Positions 22,440-32,742 of a stretch of DNA of 64,000 nt are shown here, piece after piece; the first letter of the stretch is position 1, and each line of letters opens with the position of its first letter. The stretch covers positions 6,508,001-6,572,000 of the forward strand of contig JAVHKY010000013.1 of the NCBI GenBank assembly GCA_035079385.1, in the 5' to 3' direction. The notes beneath the pieces are model-generated. The model was given only the letters and a program-made list of their open reading frames with translations. It ran no database searches and was not told the DNA's origin. The stretch comes from Aspidiotus rigidus. Taxonomy: Eukaryota > Arthropoda > Insecta > Hemiptera > Diaspididae. A program made the translations under genes and the position numbers.

Positions 22440-25400
22440 GAGCCGTCTTTTTTGCGAGCCGGTCACATTGTATAAAGTGGAAATTCATTCTATTTCATAT
22501 TTATTTTCGCATTTGGTAGCCGCATCCCCAAAAATCGGGATTCCTTTGTTGTAAATGGTTTGTAATATTAATAAGACGTGGTAATTGCATTATAGGTGCG
22601 CCAATAGAAGTTCTATAAGGAATTTTCTTGTGGTGAACTTTCTTTTCTTCTAATGATGTAAAGTATTTTTAATCACACGATCTTTAAATTTTTCATTTTA
22701 ACTCATGATACTTGTTTACTATTATTTCAAGATTTCAAAGCTTCACGTACCATGATGGGGCCCTGTTGAAATGTAATTGAGTGTTTGACAGAAATCCTGG
22801 TGAAAAAATATGAAACTATTACATACAATATATTTCTCAAGCCGATCTAAATATCGTTTTCTTCTATTTTTCCCTTTGTTGCGGTGAAGGGGAATTGAAT
22901 AAACTGTTTTTTTTTTTTGGTGGTATTTATTAAAAAATGATTTAATTTCAGCAATGGATATTTCCAAAAAAAAAAAAGGACTAAATAAAACTTTATTCCA
23001 AGGATGTTTATTTTTTTTTGCTTTATCAGACATTTCTAGTTTTGTTCTCGGAAGAGGTACAGAAGTACTTATCTGGTGAGTGGGATTTCAGGCAGAAATT
23101 ATCATCTTCCGGGAAATTTCGCGGAGTGTTGAAACGTATTCGAGTGAATGAGAAAAGTACACCTGCTACGCTCACAAAGCGCAAAAAGTTTGATCATTTT
23201 AGGAGCCAGCGCATATTACTAATTCTGTATTTAATTGTGAATAGTTCAATTTCAAGGATACCACTGGGAACGTGTCTAAAGGTACAATATCGTATTTTCC
23301 CTGCTCAACACAGAAGACAGAAGAATGCCGAACCAGGGGCATAGCTTGTTGCAAAGGCTAAATAACGCCGTCATATAGAAGAAATTCCGTATCCTAATAT
23401 TTCCCGCAATTCAACGACTTTAAATCCATGCAAAAGCATTTACTTATATCATTCATTAGGTGAAACGTTATTTTTATGGTAGGTGTTGAATGAAGTAATA
23501 CAACTGTCTTGTGAAAAAAATAGAGGAAAATGAAATCGATATTTCTCGTATTGGACGAGAAAGAAACGAAACGAAGGAAAATTGGATCTACACTTTTTTA
23601 TAAGGAACGTATTTATATTTTCCAATTACCCAATATTTACTAATTTCTTGGAAATTTTGCGAGATTTTGTTTTGGTGGTGCATAATAGCCGAATATTGCC
23701 GAAATTATAATTTCTCTTGCTGGAAATTATTTATTCATTACCCAAAAATCCATCCTGTAATTACAATATCATACACACAAATTTTTTCAAGTATACCTTG
23801 AGGATTGAAAATATTTATTCTACTTTCAAACATGATTATGAACTGTTTGCAGTAAGTTATCTATTAGAAAAGATATGAATGGTAGAAAGGGAGAGAAGAC
23901 GTCATTAAAATGGTTTGAAAAAGAAAGAAGTACATTTTGTGATATATACATTACAGTTAAGTGTTGAAAATATGCCGTGCCAGTATACTGTTGAGATACA
24001 ACTCATATATGTACTTGCATACGTATACGCACATACAAATACAGGCTTATAAGTAAGAGAGTGTGAGATTTTAGTGATAGATATTAGGTACACGTACTGA
24101 ATATAAATTTTCCCCACTTTACACTACTGCGTTATTTGAACCGTAATTGATAAATACGACAACAATCATGAACACCCAAAATTGGGGTTGAAAAAATAAA
24201 TAAATGTATAAAAATCAAGAAAAACACTACAGGTAGGTACAACGAAATCTTGTCAACAAGATTCAAATCCAGTATAAGGAAGAAAGCGCTTCGTAGGAAA
24301 ATCGAGTTTTGAAATAATGATGAACATTGACCCTGCCGAACATTGTACCACTAGACAACCCCTAAGACAACCTTATTACAAAAGAAGATGATTGAAAAAT
24401 TTCCTACCAAGTTACGCTATACATCATGTGTTACTGTTGGAGATAAGTTATTGCCTATCCCACCCTCGAAAACAACACACAACACCGAAGTGTCAAACGT
24501 CTTTTCTGCAGACTGTAAACTAGTCTCGAGACTGTCTCGCGTGTGACACAATGTTTGTACGGGCTATCTTACAGTCATTAGTGTCATTACGTTTCTTTGT
24601 CCCTATATTTACCCAATCTAATTTTTCTTGATAATTTACAGTTTTCTGGTTGGAAACGGTTCTTCTGGAAGTACATATATACTTGTAAGATGTAAAATCT
24701 TGACAAATCTGGCGATGCTGTATTTCCACAGAATCGAATCAAAAAGTCGAGTTCCCGAAGGAAAGGCAGGTCAGCTGACTGCACTCGGAAGGATAAACAG
24801 AACGAGAGAGGAATAGCATTATATGATCGGGAACTTTGTCCGTGAGTAGGAGAGTGACGCGACTGACGGTGAAGAACGTTCACGTTCTTACATACTTATC
24901 ATTGTAGAAGACAGAAGTAAGTAGATTACCATAATAATCAACCATTAGGCCTATTTGGGAATAGAAAAATTGTTATTTTCTCCCATCTTTTCTTGCACAC
25001 AATTCTCTTTAGCATCGCCTATATTTTTTCGACATCCCAATGAGCTGTGTCAGTGGGCTACACGTGGTAAACCCTACAGTTATTAAAATTCATGATAATC
25101 AATACTTTTCGTAAATAATTGACTTCATTCATGAGACTTTTGACTAAATTTTTTTCCTTTCAATAGATAGGCCTACCTTACGTATTTGAATATACAATCA
25201 GTTGAAAAATAATTATAATTTAAAAAACACAATCATTTAATGAATGCCCTTATTGATAGATTTCCAACCATTTTCAGCATCCATACTTTCTTGAATAAAT
25301 TTGCGTAAATCTCTCTAGAAAATAAGGTGCTTTTCTATGTAAATCTTCTTATCAGCACTTATTAAAAATTTTGAGGGGTGAAAGAAAAAATCTTGAAAAT

Positions 25401-26000
25401 CTACCGGAAGTAAAGAACGAGAAAAACGATGATAAAATCACCAAGTACGAGTTTAAATCGACAAATTTGTCAACTTGTATGATTCGTGAGTATTGAGTCT
25501 AATACTACTGGTATTTGTGGTCACCTTACTCAAATTTATATCTTCTTTTCAAGTTTCTTTCACTTGACTGATTCATTCGCTAAATTTTTTCTTTTCTTTA
25601 TTTGGTGCTATTTGTACATATTTATTCTAAAATAAGTTATATGGTCGGTTGTATTCCAGAATCTAACCAATAGTATGTTTTTGAAGCTTATATATTTATA
25701 TATACTGTATAAATATGTAGATTTTCAAGGGAGAACAAGCTTTGTCTTAAAATTTCAACTTTTGATCGATGTTTTTTCAAGAGAGAAATTAAAAAAATTA
25801 CAACCTACAAGCTGCAGTAATTATACTACAAGCTATGGATAGTGGTAAATTTAAAAAATCTGCTGATTGAAAAAAAAAGTATACTTGAAAGGTTGACGTG
25901 GGAAAAGCTTGTTCTGATTACTGATCAAATCAAGCAGCAAATAAAGTGGACTCCAAGTTTTTTACAGAGAATCTCCTTCATGAAAGATTTCTTAATATCA
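22440..26000. other. Long AT-rich stretch, no confident gene
   Basis: No transposon motif seen. One possible mini-exon lies at 23031-23075 (polypyrimidine AG before, GTGAGT after, encoding TFLVLFSEEVQKYLS). A second candidate at 23255-23279 is not phase-compatible with it. A poly-T run near 22908 and a poly-A run near 22966 are simple repeats. The stretch may hold introns of the gene whose terminal exon is at 26711. Confidence 0.3.
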
Positions 26001-26020
26001 TTGAAGATTTCAAAATTTTA

Positions 26021-26208
26021 GTGGATTTGGCGAGTACTAAGGGGTATCCTACAAGGAACAGAAGTTGGCAACAAGCAATGGGCAATGCAATGATCAGATC
26101 TCAAATACAATAGGTAGTCTATTTCATACCAGATTGCTTGCGATCGTTGCTTGTTGCTTGTTGCCAACTTTCGTTCATTGTAGGATATCCCTTAATTGCC
26201 AAATCCAC
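26021..26208. mobile_element. Imperfect foldback element
   Basis: The left arm (26021-26090) begins GTGGATTTGGCGAGTAC and the right arm (26133-26208) ends with its complement. Both carry GTTGGCAACAAGCAA. The arms look roughly 80% alike by eye. No coding sequence and no clear target duplication. Confidence 0.55.
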
Positions 26209-26710
26209 GACAAAATTTGTAAACTTACAAGTTCGTCGCATCAAGTTTGGAAAGCGCGTATAAAACTTTTTTCAAAATTTTGTAGGGATTTAGGACATTT
26301 TAAAATGATTAAGATAGGTAACGAATTTGGACGTTCTTTTTGAGCTACTTATACTTGAATGTGAAGATTACACAAATTACACATAGAAAATAAGTCGAAG
26401 TGGCTTAGGTAGCTTGAAAGTCAAGATTTCTTCAGATGTTCAGGTTAAAAAGAATGAAAAAACGTCAAACATCTTTCCTTTGTTCCGCCTAAATACCCTT
26501 CTTCCCGCAAAAAAAGACATTAGAGAGAGAATAAATTATAAGAGCAAAGGGCAGAAAATACAAAAAATTCCTTTACTAGAAGAATACTTTTTACTCGTCA
26601 AAATTTTGATAACCTGTACCATCAATAATAGGACTGAATTAATATTGGTATTGTATAGAGTGTTTCATGATTTGTAACATTAAGTATATGCATTGTTTCA
26701 TGTATTACAG

Positions 26711-26877
26711 AGGCACGTGTGGATGTTTTTTTCCCTGTCAAGGACAAAATTGTTGATGGGGAGAAGAGCAAGAAGAAAGACCGTCATGTTTGTTATATGT
26801 GGTTTAAAAACCAGAACTGTGTTCGAAAGCGGTATTCAGTAGAACAAACGCCGAAAGAAAATGAATTTTGTGTCTAA
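26711..26877 (+). CDS. Terminal exon of an unknown gene
   Basis: An AG acceptor at 26709-26710 opens a phase-1 frame: ARVDVFFPVKDKIVDGEKSK, then KKDRHVCYMWFKNQNCVRKR, ending TPKENEFCV and TAA (26875-26877). The frame is open only as a splice product: there is no upstream ATG and the composition is typical of coding sequence. Three cysteines lie in the last 35 residues. I cannot place the upstream exons; 23031-23075 is one candidate. No family recognised. Confidence 0.42.
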
Positions 26878-27154
26878 TATAATTTACCCACAAAAAACCT
26901 GTATGCAATAAGATACAAAAAAACTTATTCTATTTTCTTCTTTTAATTAAATGATTATACCTACTTTTTATACTGTAAAATGTGCATTAATTATGATTTG
27001 TTGGTGTATACGAGGACATTTATTCGAACTGTCTTATTTTCTTAAACTCAGGTATGTATGAGAGTTCCTGTTCGTATGGGAGTGCGTTAGATCTCGAAGA
27101 GTTAGAGGAGGGTGGATGTTGAGTAGAAGAGGAGTGCCTATGTCATTTCACTAC

Positions 27155-27450
27155 AGTAGTACTACCAACAGTGCGCTACTATAAGTGCTCATATTTTTTT
27201 TGAGGAGTACAACTGGTAGCATAAAGCGTAGTACTGATATGTGCGGTTCTGTAGTGTATTCGGGTAGCACTGCCAACAGTGCGCTACCATGGGTGCTCAT
27301 ATTTTTTTTGAGAAGGAGTACAACTGGTAGCATAAAGGGTAGTACTGATATGTGCGCTTCTAGGGTGTGTTTGGGTAGCACTACCAACAGTGCGTTACTA
27401 TGAGTGCTCATATTTATTTTGAGAGGGAGTACAACTAGTCGCGCTGATAG
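27155..27450. repeat. Three direct repeats of 108-111 bp
   Basis: Units centred on ACTACCAACAGTGCGCTAC start near 27162, 27270 and 27381. Each contains GTGCTCATATTTTTTTTGAG and GGTAGCATAAAG. The matching open frames on both strands are only translations of the repeat. The motif vocabulary (GTAGTAC, CACTACC) resembles the block at 15.4-15.8 kb. Confidence 0.8.
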
Positions 27451-27863
27451 AAGTATTTTATGGTAGTACTACCATGAATTCAGTCCGACGACTACTAATA
27501 TCTACTTCTAGTAGTGAAAATAGTAGTAGAAATAGAGAATTGGTACCAGTGAAATACCAGCTGGGATACTTCAATAGGTTTTATAAGTAAGTAAGCTAGA
27601 ATCTCCATCCTTGATGAAAAAAAAAAAAAAAGTTATAGTTTGTAAACATTATCAAATAGGTATACTCATAGAGAGGAAATAATGAATACTAATTTCAAAC
27701 AAGAAATTACTTAAGCCCCAAACTCTTCTATGGTAGCAGCTTCCCTTCACCTTACTGATGGAACTATAACGATAGCGAGTATATATATTCCTCCTTCGTC
27801 AGATCTCATCCCGCAACATATTGAGGGGCTCTTACTTACAAATAATCATTTCGACTTCATAGC

Positions 27864-28864
27864 AGGAGACTTTAATGCTAAATCCCCTATGTGGGGGTAA
27901 TAGCTTCTATAATAATTTTGGTCTAATACTCGAGAACACTCTTCTTGAATCAAATGATTATGTAGTCCTCAACACAGGAGAAGCTACTTGTATCTCAGCT
28001 CGCTCCTCGTCGTCTATCGATCTTACAATTTGCAAACAACAAATGGCATGGCTATGCACATGGCAAACAATACCAGACCTCTCAGGCAGCAACCATCTGC
28101 CTATTCTAGTTCAACTTCACCAAAATCCAAATAATCCCTCTTCTTCTAGTTCACAAGAAAATACCCACAATATCTTTCATGACATCAACCTTAATGAAAC
28201 AGATTGGAACAAATTTACTTTAGTCTCAACCGAAAAAATAACTCATATAATAAACATTGAGTCCCAAGCGCTTCAAGCTTACCAGTCATTCACTTCCTCC
28301 ATAGCCTGGGCAATACGACAGTCCGCTCCTAAGCGAAAACTAGTGGTTGCCAACACATCTCCAAAACGCACTACACCTATTTGGTGGACCACTCAATGTC
28401 AACAAGCTGTAAAAGATCGCCGTAAAGCACTTAGAAACTTTAAAATTAACCCTTCTGAACAAAATTTCATCCATCTCCGCAAAATGAACGCCCTAGCAAA
28501 AAGAACCTTCAAGAACGAACGTAAGGACTCCTGGAGATCCTTCATACAATCTTTCAATAGATCTACCCCAATCTCTGAGATATGGAACAAAGCCAAAGCT
28601 TTAAGATATAGAATAAAAAATCCAAATTCGTGCATTCCGTCTACTGAGCAAACAGACCTGTTTTTATCGACAGTGAATCCCAGCTATCCGCCATCTGTAG
28701 AAGAAACCACCCCACTAAATTTCATCCCATGCTCATCGCATTGGTTGGAACAACCCTTTCTCCTAGAAGAACTAAAGAATGCGCTATTCAACAAAAAGGA
28801 CACAGCACCAAGCTTGACGGTATTTCATATGATATTCTTAAGCATCTCTCCCTTTCCTCATTAG
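27864..28864 (+). pseudogene. LINE endonuclease and linker (broken ORF)
   Basis: AP-endonuclease domain of the 27.7-31.4 kb LINE, which nicks target DNA for primed reverse transcription. GDFNA lies at about 27864-27881; a frame change follows at once, and the open frame 27875-28864 carries SSSIDLTICK (Asp of the catalytic centre) and GSNHLPILVQ (the SDH-equivalent motif). The later part, up to residue 329, is the linker preceding the reverse transcriptase. Confidence 0.8.
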
Positions 28865-28892
28865 TGGTGCTCTGCAGACTATTGAATGCACT

Positions 28893-29961
28893 GTGGACTC
28901 AACCCTAGTCCCCGATATTTGGAGACAATCCAGAATCATTGGAATTCCAAAGAAAGACTCTTCAAAACTACGACCAATAGCATTAGCTACATGTATCCGC
29001 AAATTAGTCGATAGCATACTAAATAAAAGACTGGTCCACTGGCTTGAATCCAATTCAGTCCTTCCTCCAAATTTTTATGGCTTTCGCTCCGGGCGTGGAG
29101 CCATTGACGCAGTGACTTATTTGACTACTGAAATTCATAAAACTTTCCTGAACAAACAACACCTCATAGCAGCCTTCTTAGATATCGATTCAGCATACCC
29201 TAGTGTACATGTCCCTACTTTAGTGAAATTATTATTCCATATCGGGTTACCGAGTCACTTTGTTCATTTCATCAATTCTTTATTTATCGACCGACGCATC
29301 TATCATTATTCTAATCATGGCGTCTCGTGTAGGAACTCCTACCTGGGGCTCCCACAGGGTTTTCCCTTATCTCCTACTTTATTTAACAAAATACGTTTTG
29401 TTCTTACTTCCTAATATAGATAATGTAAAATCTATCTGCTTTGCAGATGACATAGTACTCTTTTCTGCTCACTCTAACCTAACAGCCGCAACTACACAAG
29501 CTCAAATCGCTATTGATCAAATTTCAGACAAGGCTAGAAAATTAAATCTTACAATCTCTTCTTCCACATCGACAACCATGATTTTCTCTCTTAAACCACA
29601 TAATGCTGCAAACGCAATCCTCACAGTCTACAACACTCCTCTTCCGATTGTTTCTACAATGGAATACCTCGGAATTACATTCGACTCAAAATTACTATGG
29701 AAACATCATATTACTAATCTTATCTCCAAGGCTGGGCCTTACATTAACCTTCTCAAAATGCTTGCCTCCACGCAATGGGGAGGAGACCCGACGATAATGA
29801 CACTCCTCTATAATTCGATTATTCGCTCAAAATTTGACTACGGTTCTACACTATACGGCTCGGCAAGTGAAACTCATTTAAATAAAATAGACTCCTTCCA
29901 AAACAAATGCATTAGACTCATAATAGGAGCTCTACAATCCACGCCGATTCCAGCCCTCTGA
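28893..29961 (+). pseudogene. LINE reverse transcriptase (two frames)
   Basis: Two overlapping frames, 28893-29414 and 29260-29961, split one reverse transcriptase. The first has the fingers motifs and the AAFLDIDSAYPSV catalytic Asp pair region. The second has the CFADDIVLFS active site, KLNLTISSSTSTTMIF and YLGITFDSKLLW thumb-side motifs. The GLPQG(S)PLSP motif has Phe in place of Ser. Confidence 0.85.
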
Positions 29962-30299
29962 AACAGGAATTATCCCCCTACATTTTCGACGCAACTACCT
30001 CACTGATCGATTCCTATTTAGAAGTATTGCGTATCAATCCTCACATCTGAACGATAACATTATATATTTACTCAAACACTGGAGATTTGTAGATTGGCAG
30101 CTACCCCTTTTTTGTAGAAGGGCTAAGCTCATTTTTCGATTTCAACGTTTTACAGTTTCACTTCCAGCCTACAGATTATCGCCATTCCCCTTTAACCAGA
30201 TTTTCAGTGCAATTAACATTCATAAACTACCTACAGACAACAACTCCAACCCTCAAGAAGTTTTTCAATCATATTCTCAACAAAATTTTCCCCATCACA

Positions 30300-31171
30300 C
30301 ATTTATTTTTACTGATGGTTCGAAGAATCTGGAGCGTGTAGGAATGGCATTCTGGATACCTTCCTCCTCATTTAAATTCGAACTTTCTCTGCCCACTTTC
30401 ACATCAGTCTTCCATGCAGAACAAATGGACATTTTCCAAGCTCTGTTACACATAAAACAAAATCACACTATAGGTAAATTTCTCATACTTTCGGACTCTT
30501 TTTCTGCATTGCAATCCATATCCTCCGCTCTGTGTCAAGTAAACGATTCCTTGGCTTTACCAATCATCACCCTAATCAATTCCCTCTCTCCGATCAAAAT
30601 AAATCTCTTATGGATCCCCGGTCACGCGGGAATCCTTCATAACGAAATAGTAGACAACATAACCAAATTAGCACGTACTTCAATGTCCTCTTCAAAATTA
30701 TAACCGATGTCTGAATTATTTTCTCTTACTCGCCAATCTACCCAAGATGATTGGGCTCTTCAATATCATAATTCTTTCAATAATCCGAACTCACAATACT
30801 TACTCATCCAAACGCAATTACCATCATTCCCATGGTACAAACAATTCAATAATTTTCAACGCTCCTACATAATAAAACTAAGTCGCCTTCGTTTTGGTCA
30901 CAACCGACTTCCTTACCATCTAAAAAGAATAAATGTTACGGATTCTGATCTAAGTCCTTTCCATATAGATTCGTCTACTCGAGCAGACGCAAATCATATT
31001 TTCTTTGAATGTTCAGAACTAAAAACCTTTAGAAAGACATTATATTCCGAAATTTTAAAATTACGAATTCCCACACCCCTGAGAGCTATAGACCTTCTTT
31101 CTACTGATAACGACATCTTTCCTCACCTTAAAAAATTCTTGTCACAATTACCTGAACATATATCAATCTAA
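30300..31171 (+). pseudogene. LINE RNase H and C-terminal region
   Basis: Frames 30344-30703 and 30707-31171 are the same phase separated by one stop codon. The RNase H catalytic set is recognisable: FTDGSK, HAEQMDIFQAL, LSDSFSAL and the Asp of NEIVDNITKLA. The C-terminal part carries LSRLRFGHNRLPYHL and an HIFFEC knuckle remnant. RNase H removes RNA from the cDNA hybrid in this LINE group. Confidence 0.8.
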
Positions 31172-31199
31172 ATCTACAACGAGGTAACGCCTAGAAGCC

Positions 31200-31213
31200 A
31201 TCCTCTATTCCAA

Positions 31214-31246
<33 letters not shown>

Positions 31247-31380
31247 TCACTATTATTCTTTTAACTATTATTTTAATTTTAATTTTCCATTGCAAATTAT
31301 TATTATTATTTTTAATACTTAATTTTCTCTTTATTACTGTCTTTAGTTTGATAATTTTGTCCTTTTTTTTTTTATGATTT
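31200..31380. repeat. Poly-T and A/T simple sequence in the LINE 3' UTR
   Basis: A T run of about 28 bases (31218-31245) lies in the 3' UTR of the LINE, followed by TTATTATTATT-like sequence. The minus-strand lysine-rich frame here is an artefact. Confidence 0.7.
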
Positions 31381-31429
31381 AGTAGCAATAAATATGGTTG
31401 GATTGTAAAAAAAAAAAAAAAATTACTTC

Positions 31430-32190
31430 GCGCAAAATACCGATATTGTGCGGAATCTGATGCAAAATTTCCGTCACCCATTTTGTAACAATGCACTTAA
31501 TTTTTTCTTCACAACTGCGAGACAGACTCCGAGTATGAGTTTCGATATTCAAGGGACACCCCAACATACAACATTCTCAGAGAGAAAAAAAAAGGGGAAT
31601 TTTAAGATGAAAACAGCTGAGCACACCCTAACACGCTAGATAATTAGAAGGGGGACTTTCCCTTTTTGAATGGGAGCTTCATATCAATAAGGAGAAATAC
31701 ATTTACAACAAACGAGTATCCATCACGTAGCAAGACTAGAAAAATGTTGTACGTTACCAAAATTGAAAAACTTTACAATACCGTACCATAGCAAAAATTG
31801 ATCTTCATTCTTCCTGAAACAAAAGACAAAAAAAAGAACATGATTATAATATCAAGAAATTAATGATTCTCCAAGTAAAAATACGGCTTCCTTAACGAAT
31901 AGAGTATAACGTAGAACATAAAAGAACAAAAATACTCGAGTCGCAAATTTAATTAATACAAGATATGAACGTTTTCGACCGAGGTCATTATCGGCACTGT
32001 ATCCTACCGAAAAAAGAAAAGAAAATAGGATCTGAAAGACGTTATAAGCGTTAATCAAGTATTTGTAAATCTACGCGTCAAAATTATCCGTCATTATCAT
32101 TATGATTATTAAGATAAATCAAATCGGCGAGTATGAAAGAATTCGCTCGCGTACACGAGTCTTTGCCGTGGTCTTTGATAATAGATTCTT
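31430..32190. other. Intergenic DNA
   Basis: AT-rich sequence between the LINE and a foldback element. I see no gene or repeat. Confidence 0.35.
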
Positions 32191-32192
32191 CC

Positions 32193-32510
32193 AGAGCGAG
32201 TAGAAGCTATAAACTCGCTCTAAGTACTCGCCGAAGGTAACTTTTAGCGAGCCTATAGGGCTTTTCCATATCGGCGCATTGCATACGTATTCTCCTACGT
32301 GTTATCGAAATGGTAGTATTTCTAATATTGCTCTTATGGGTGTTGCTGGATTTCATTGTGGAATAATTTGCCATAAGAGCAACGTTAGAAATACTACCAT
32401 TTCGATAACACGTAGGAGAATACGTATGCAATGCGCCGACATGGAAAAGCCCTGTTACAACATACAGCAGCTGACAAGTAACTGCTCGCCACCACTTTTA
32501 CTCGCTCTGT
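32193..32510. mobile_element. Foldback element with near-perfect 83-bp arms
   Basis: Inner arms 32257-32339 and 32371-32453 are almost exact reverse complements around a 31-base loop. Further out, CAGAGCGAGTAGAAG (32193) and the complement of CAGAGCGAGTAAAAG (32496-32510) suggest true ends in an hAT-like style. No 8-bp target duplication could be identified. The two matching ORFs on opposite strands result from the palindrome. Confidence 0.65.
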
Positions 32511-32742
32511 GTGAACGAGCCTTTAAAACAACCAGCACAACAATATGTAGACAAAGTAGTAATCAGTCCGAAAATGAAAGTTATTTTTAGAACATTATGA
32601 CGCGACGTCTCGCATTTAATACGCGATGCATTTGCGCGTTGCATTAATTATTGCGTTGGGGTGTACATAACATACGAAATTTGAAGAGTGGATCTCAGTG
32701 AGAAGTGACATTCACATCTTACTCGTTGTTTTCTGGAATGCC

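Larger units (their letters stand above)
27713..31420 (+). mobile_element. 5'-truncated I-group LINE, 3.7 kb, broken ORF2
   Basis: The element is flanked by AATTACTT at 27705-27712 and 31421-31428 and ends in an A run (31407-31420). ORF2 domains in order: AP-endonuclease from 27730 (GDFNAKSPMWG, SSSIDLT, GSNHLPI); a linker with tryptophans; reverse transcriptase 28893-29961 (KLRPIALATCIRKL, FYGFRSGRGAID, AAFLDIDSAYPSV, GLPQGFPLSP, CFADDIVLFS); RNase H about 30300-30703 (FTDGSK, LSDSFSALQS, WIPGHAGILHNEIVD); and a C-terminal region 30707-31171. Frame breaks near 27890, 28835, 29410 and 29961, and a stop at 30701-30703, make it inactive. The first-strand and target-joining machinery is thus non-functional here. 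Confidence 0.9.

Noticed and set aside
23255..23279. 25-nt mini-exon linked to 23031-23075
   Set aside because: In the phase required by the first exon it contains an in-frame TAA.
27151..27411. Repetitive hydrophobic protein on the minus strand
   Set aside because: It is the translation of the 108-111 bp direct repeat; both strands are open because the repeat lacks stops.
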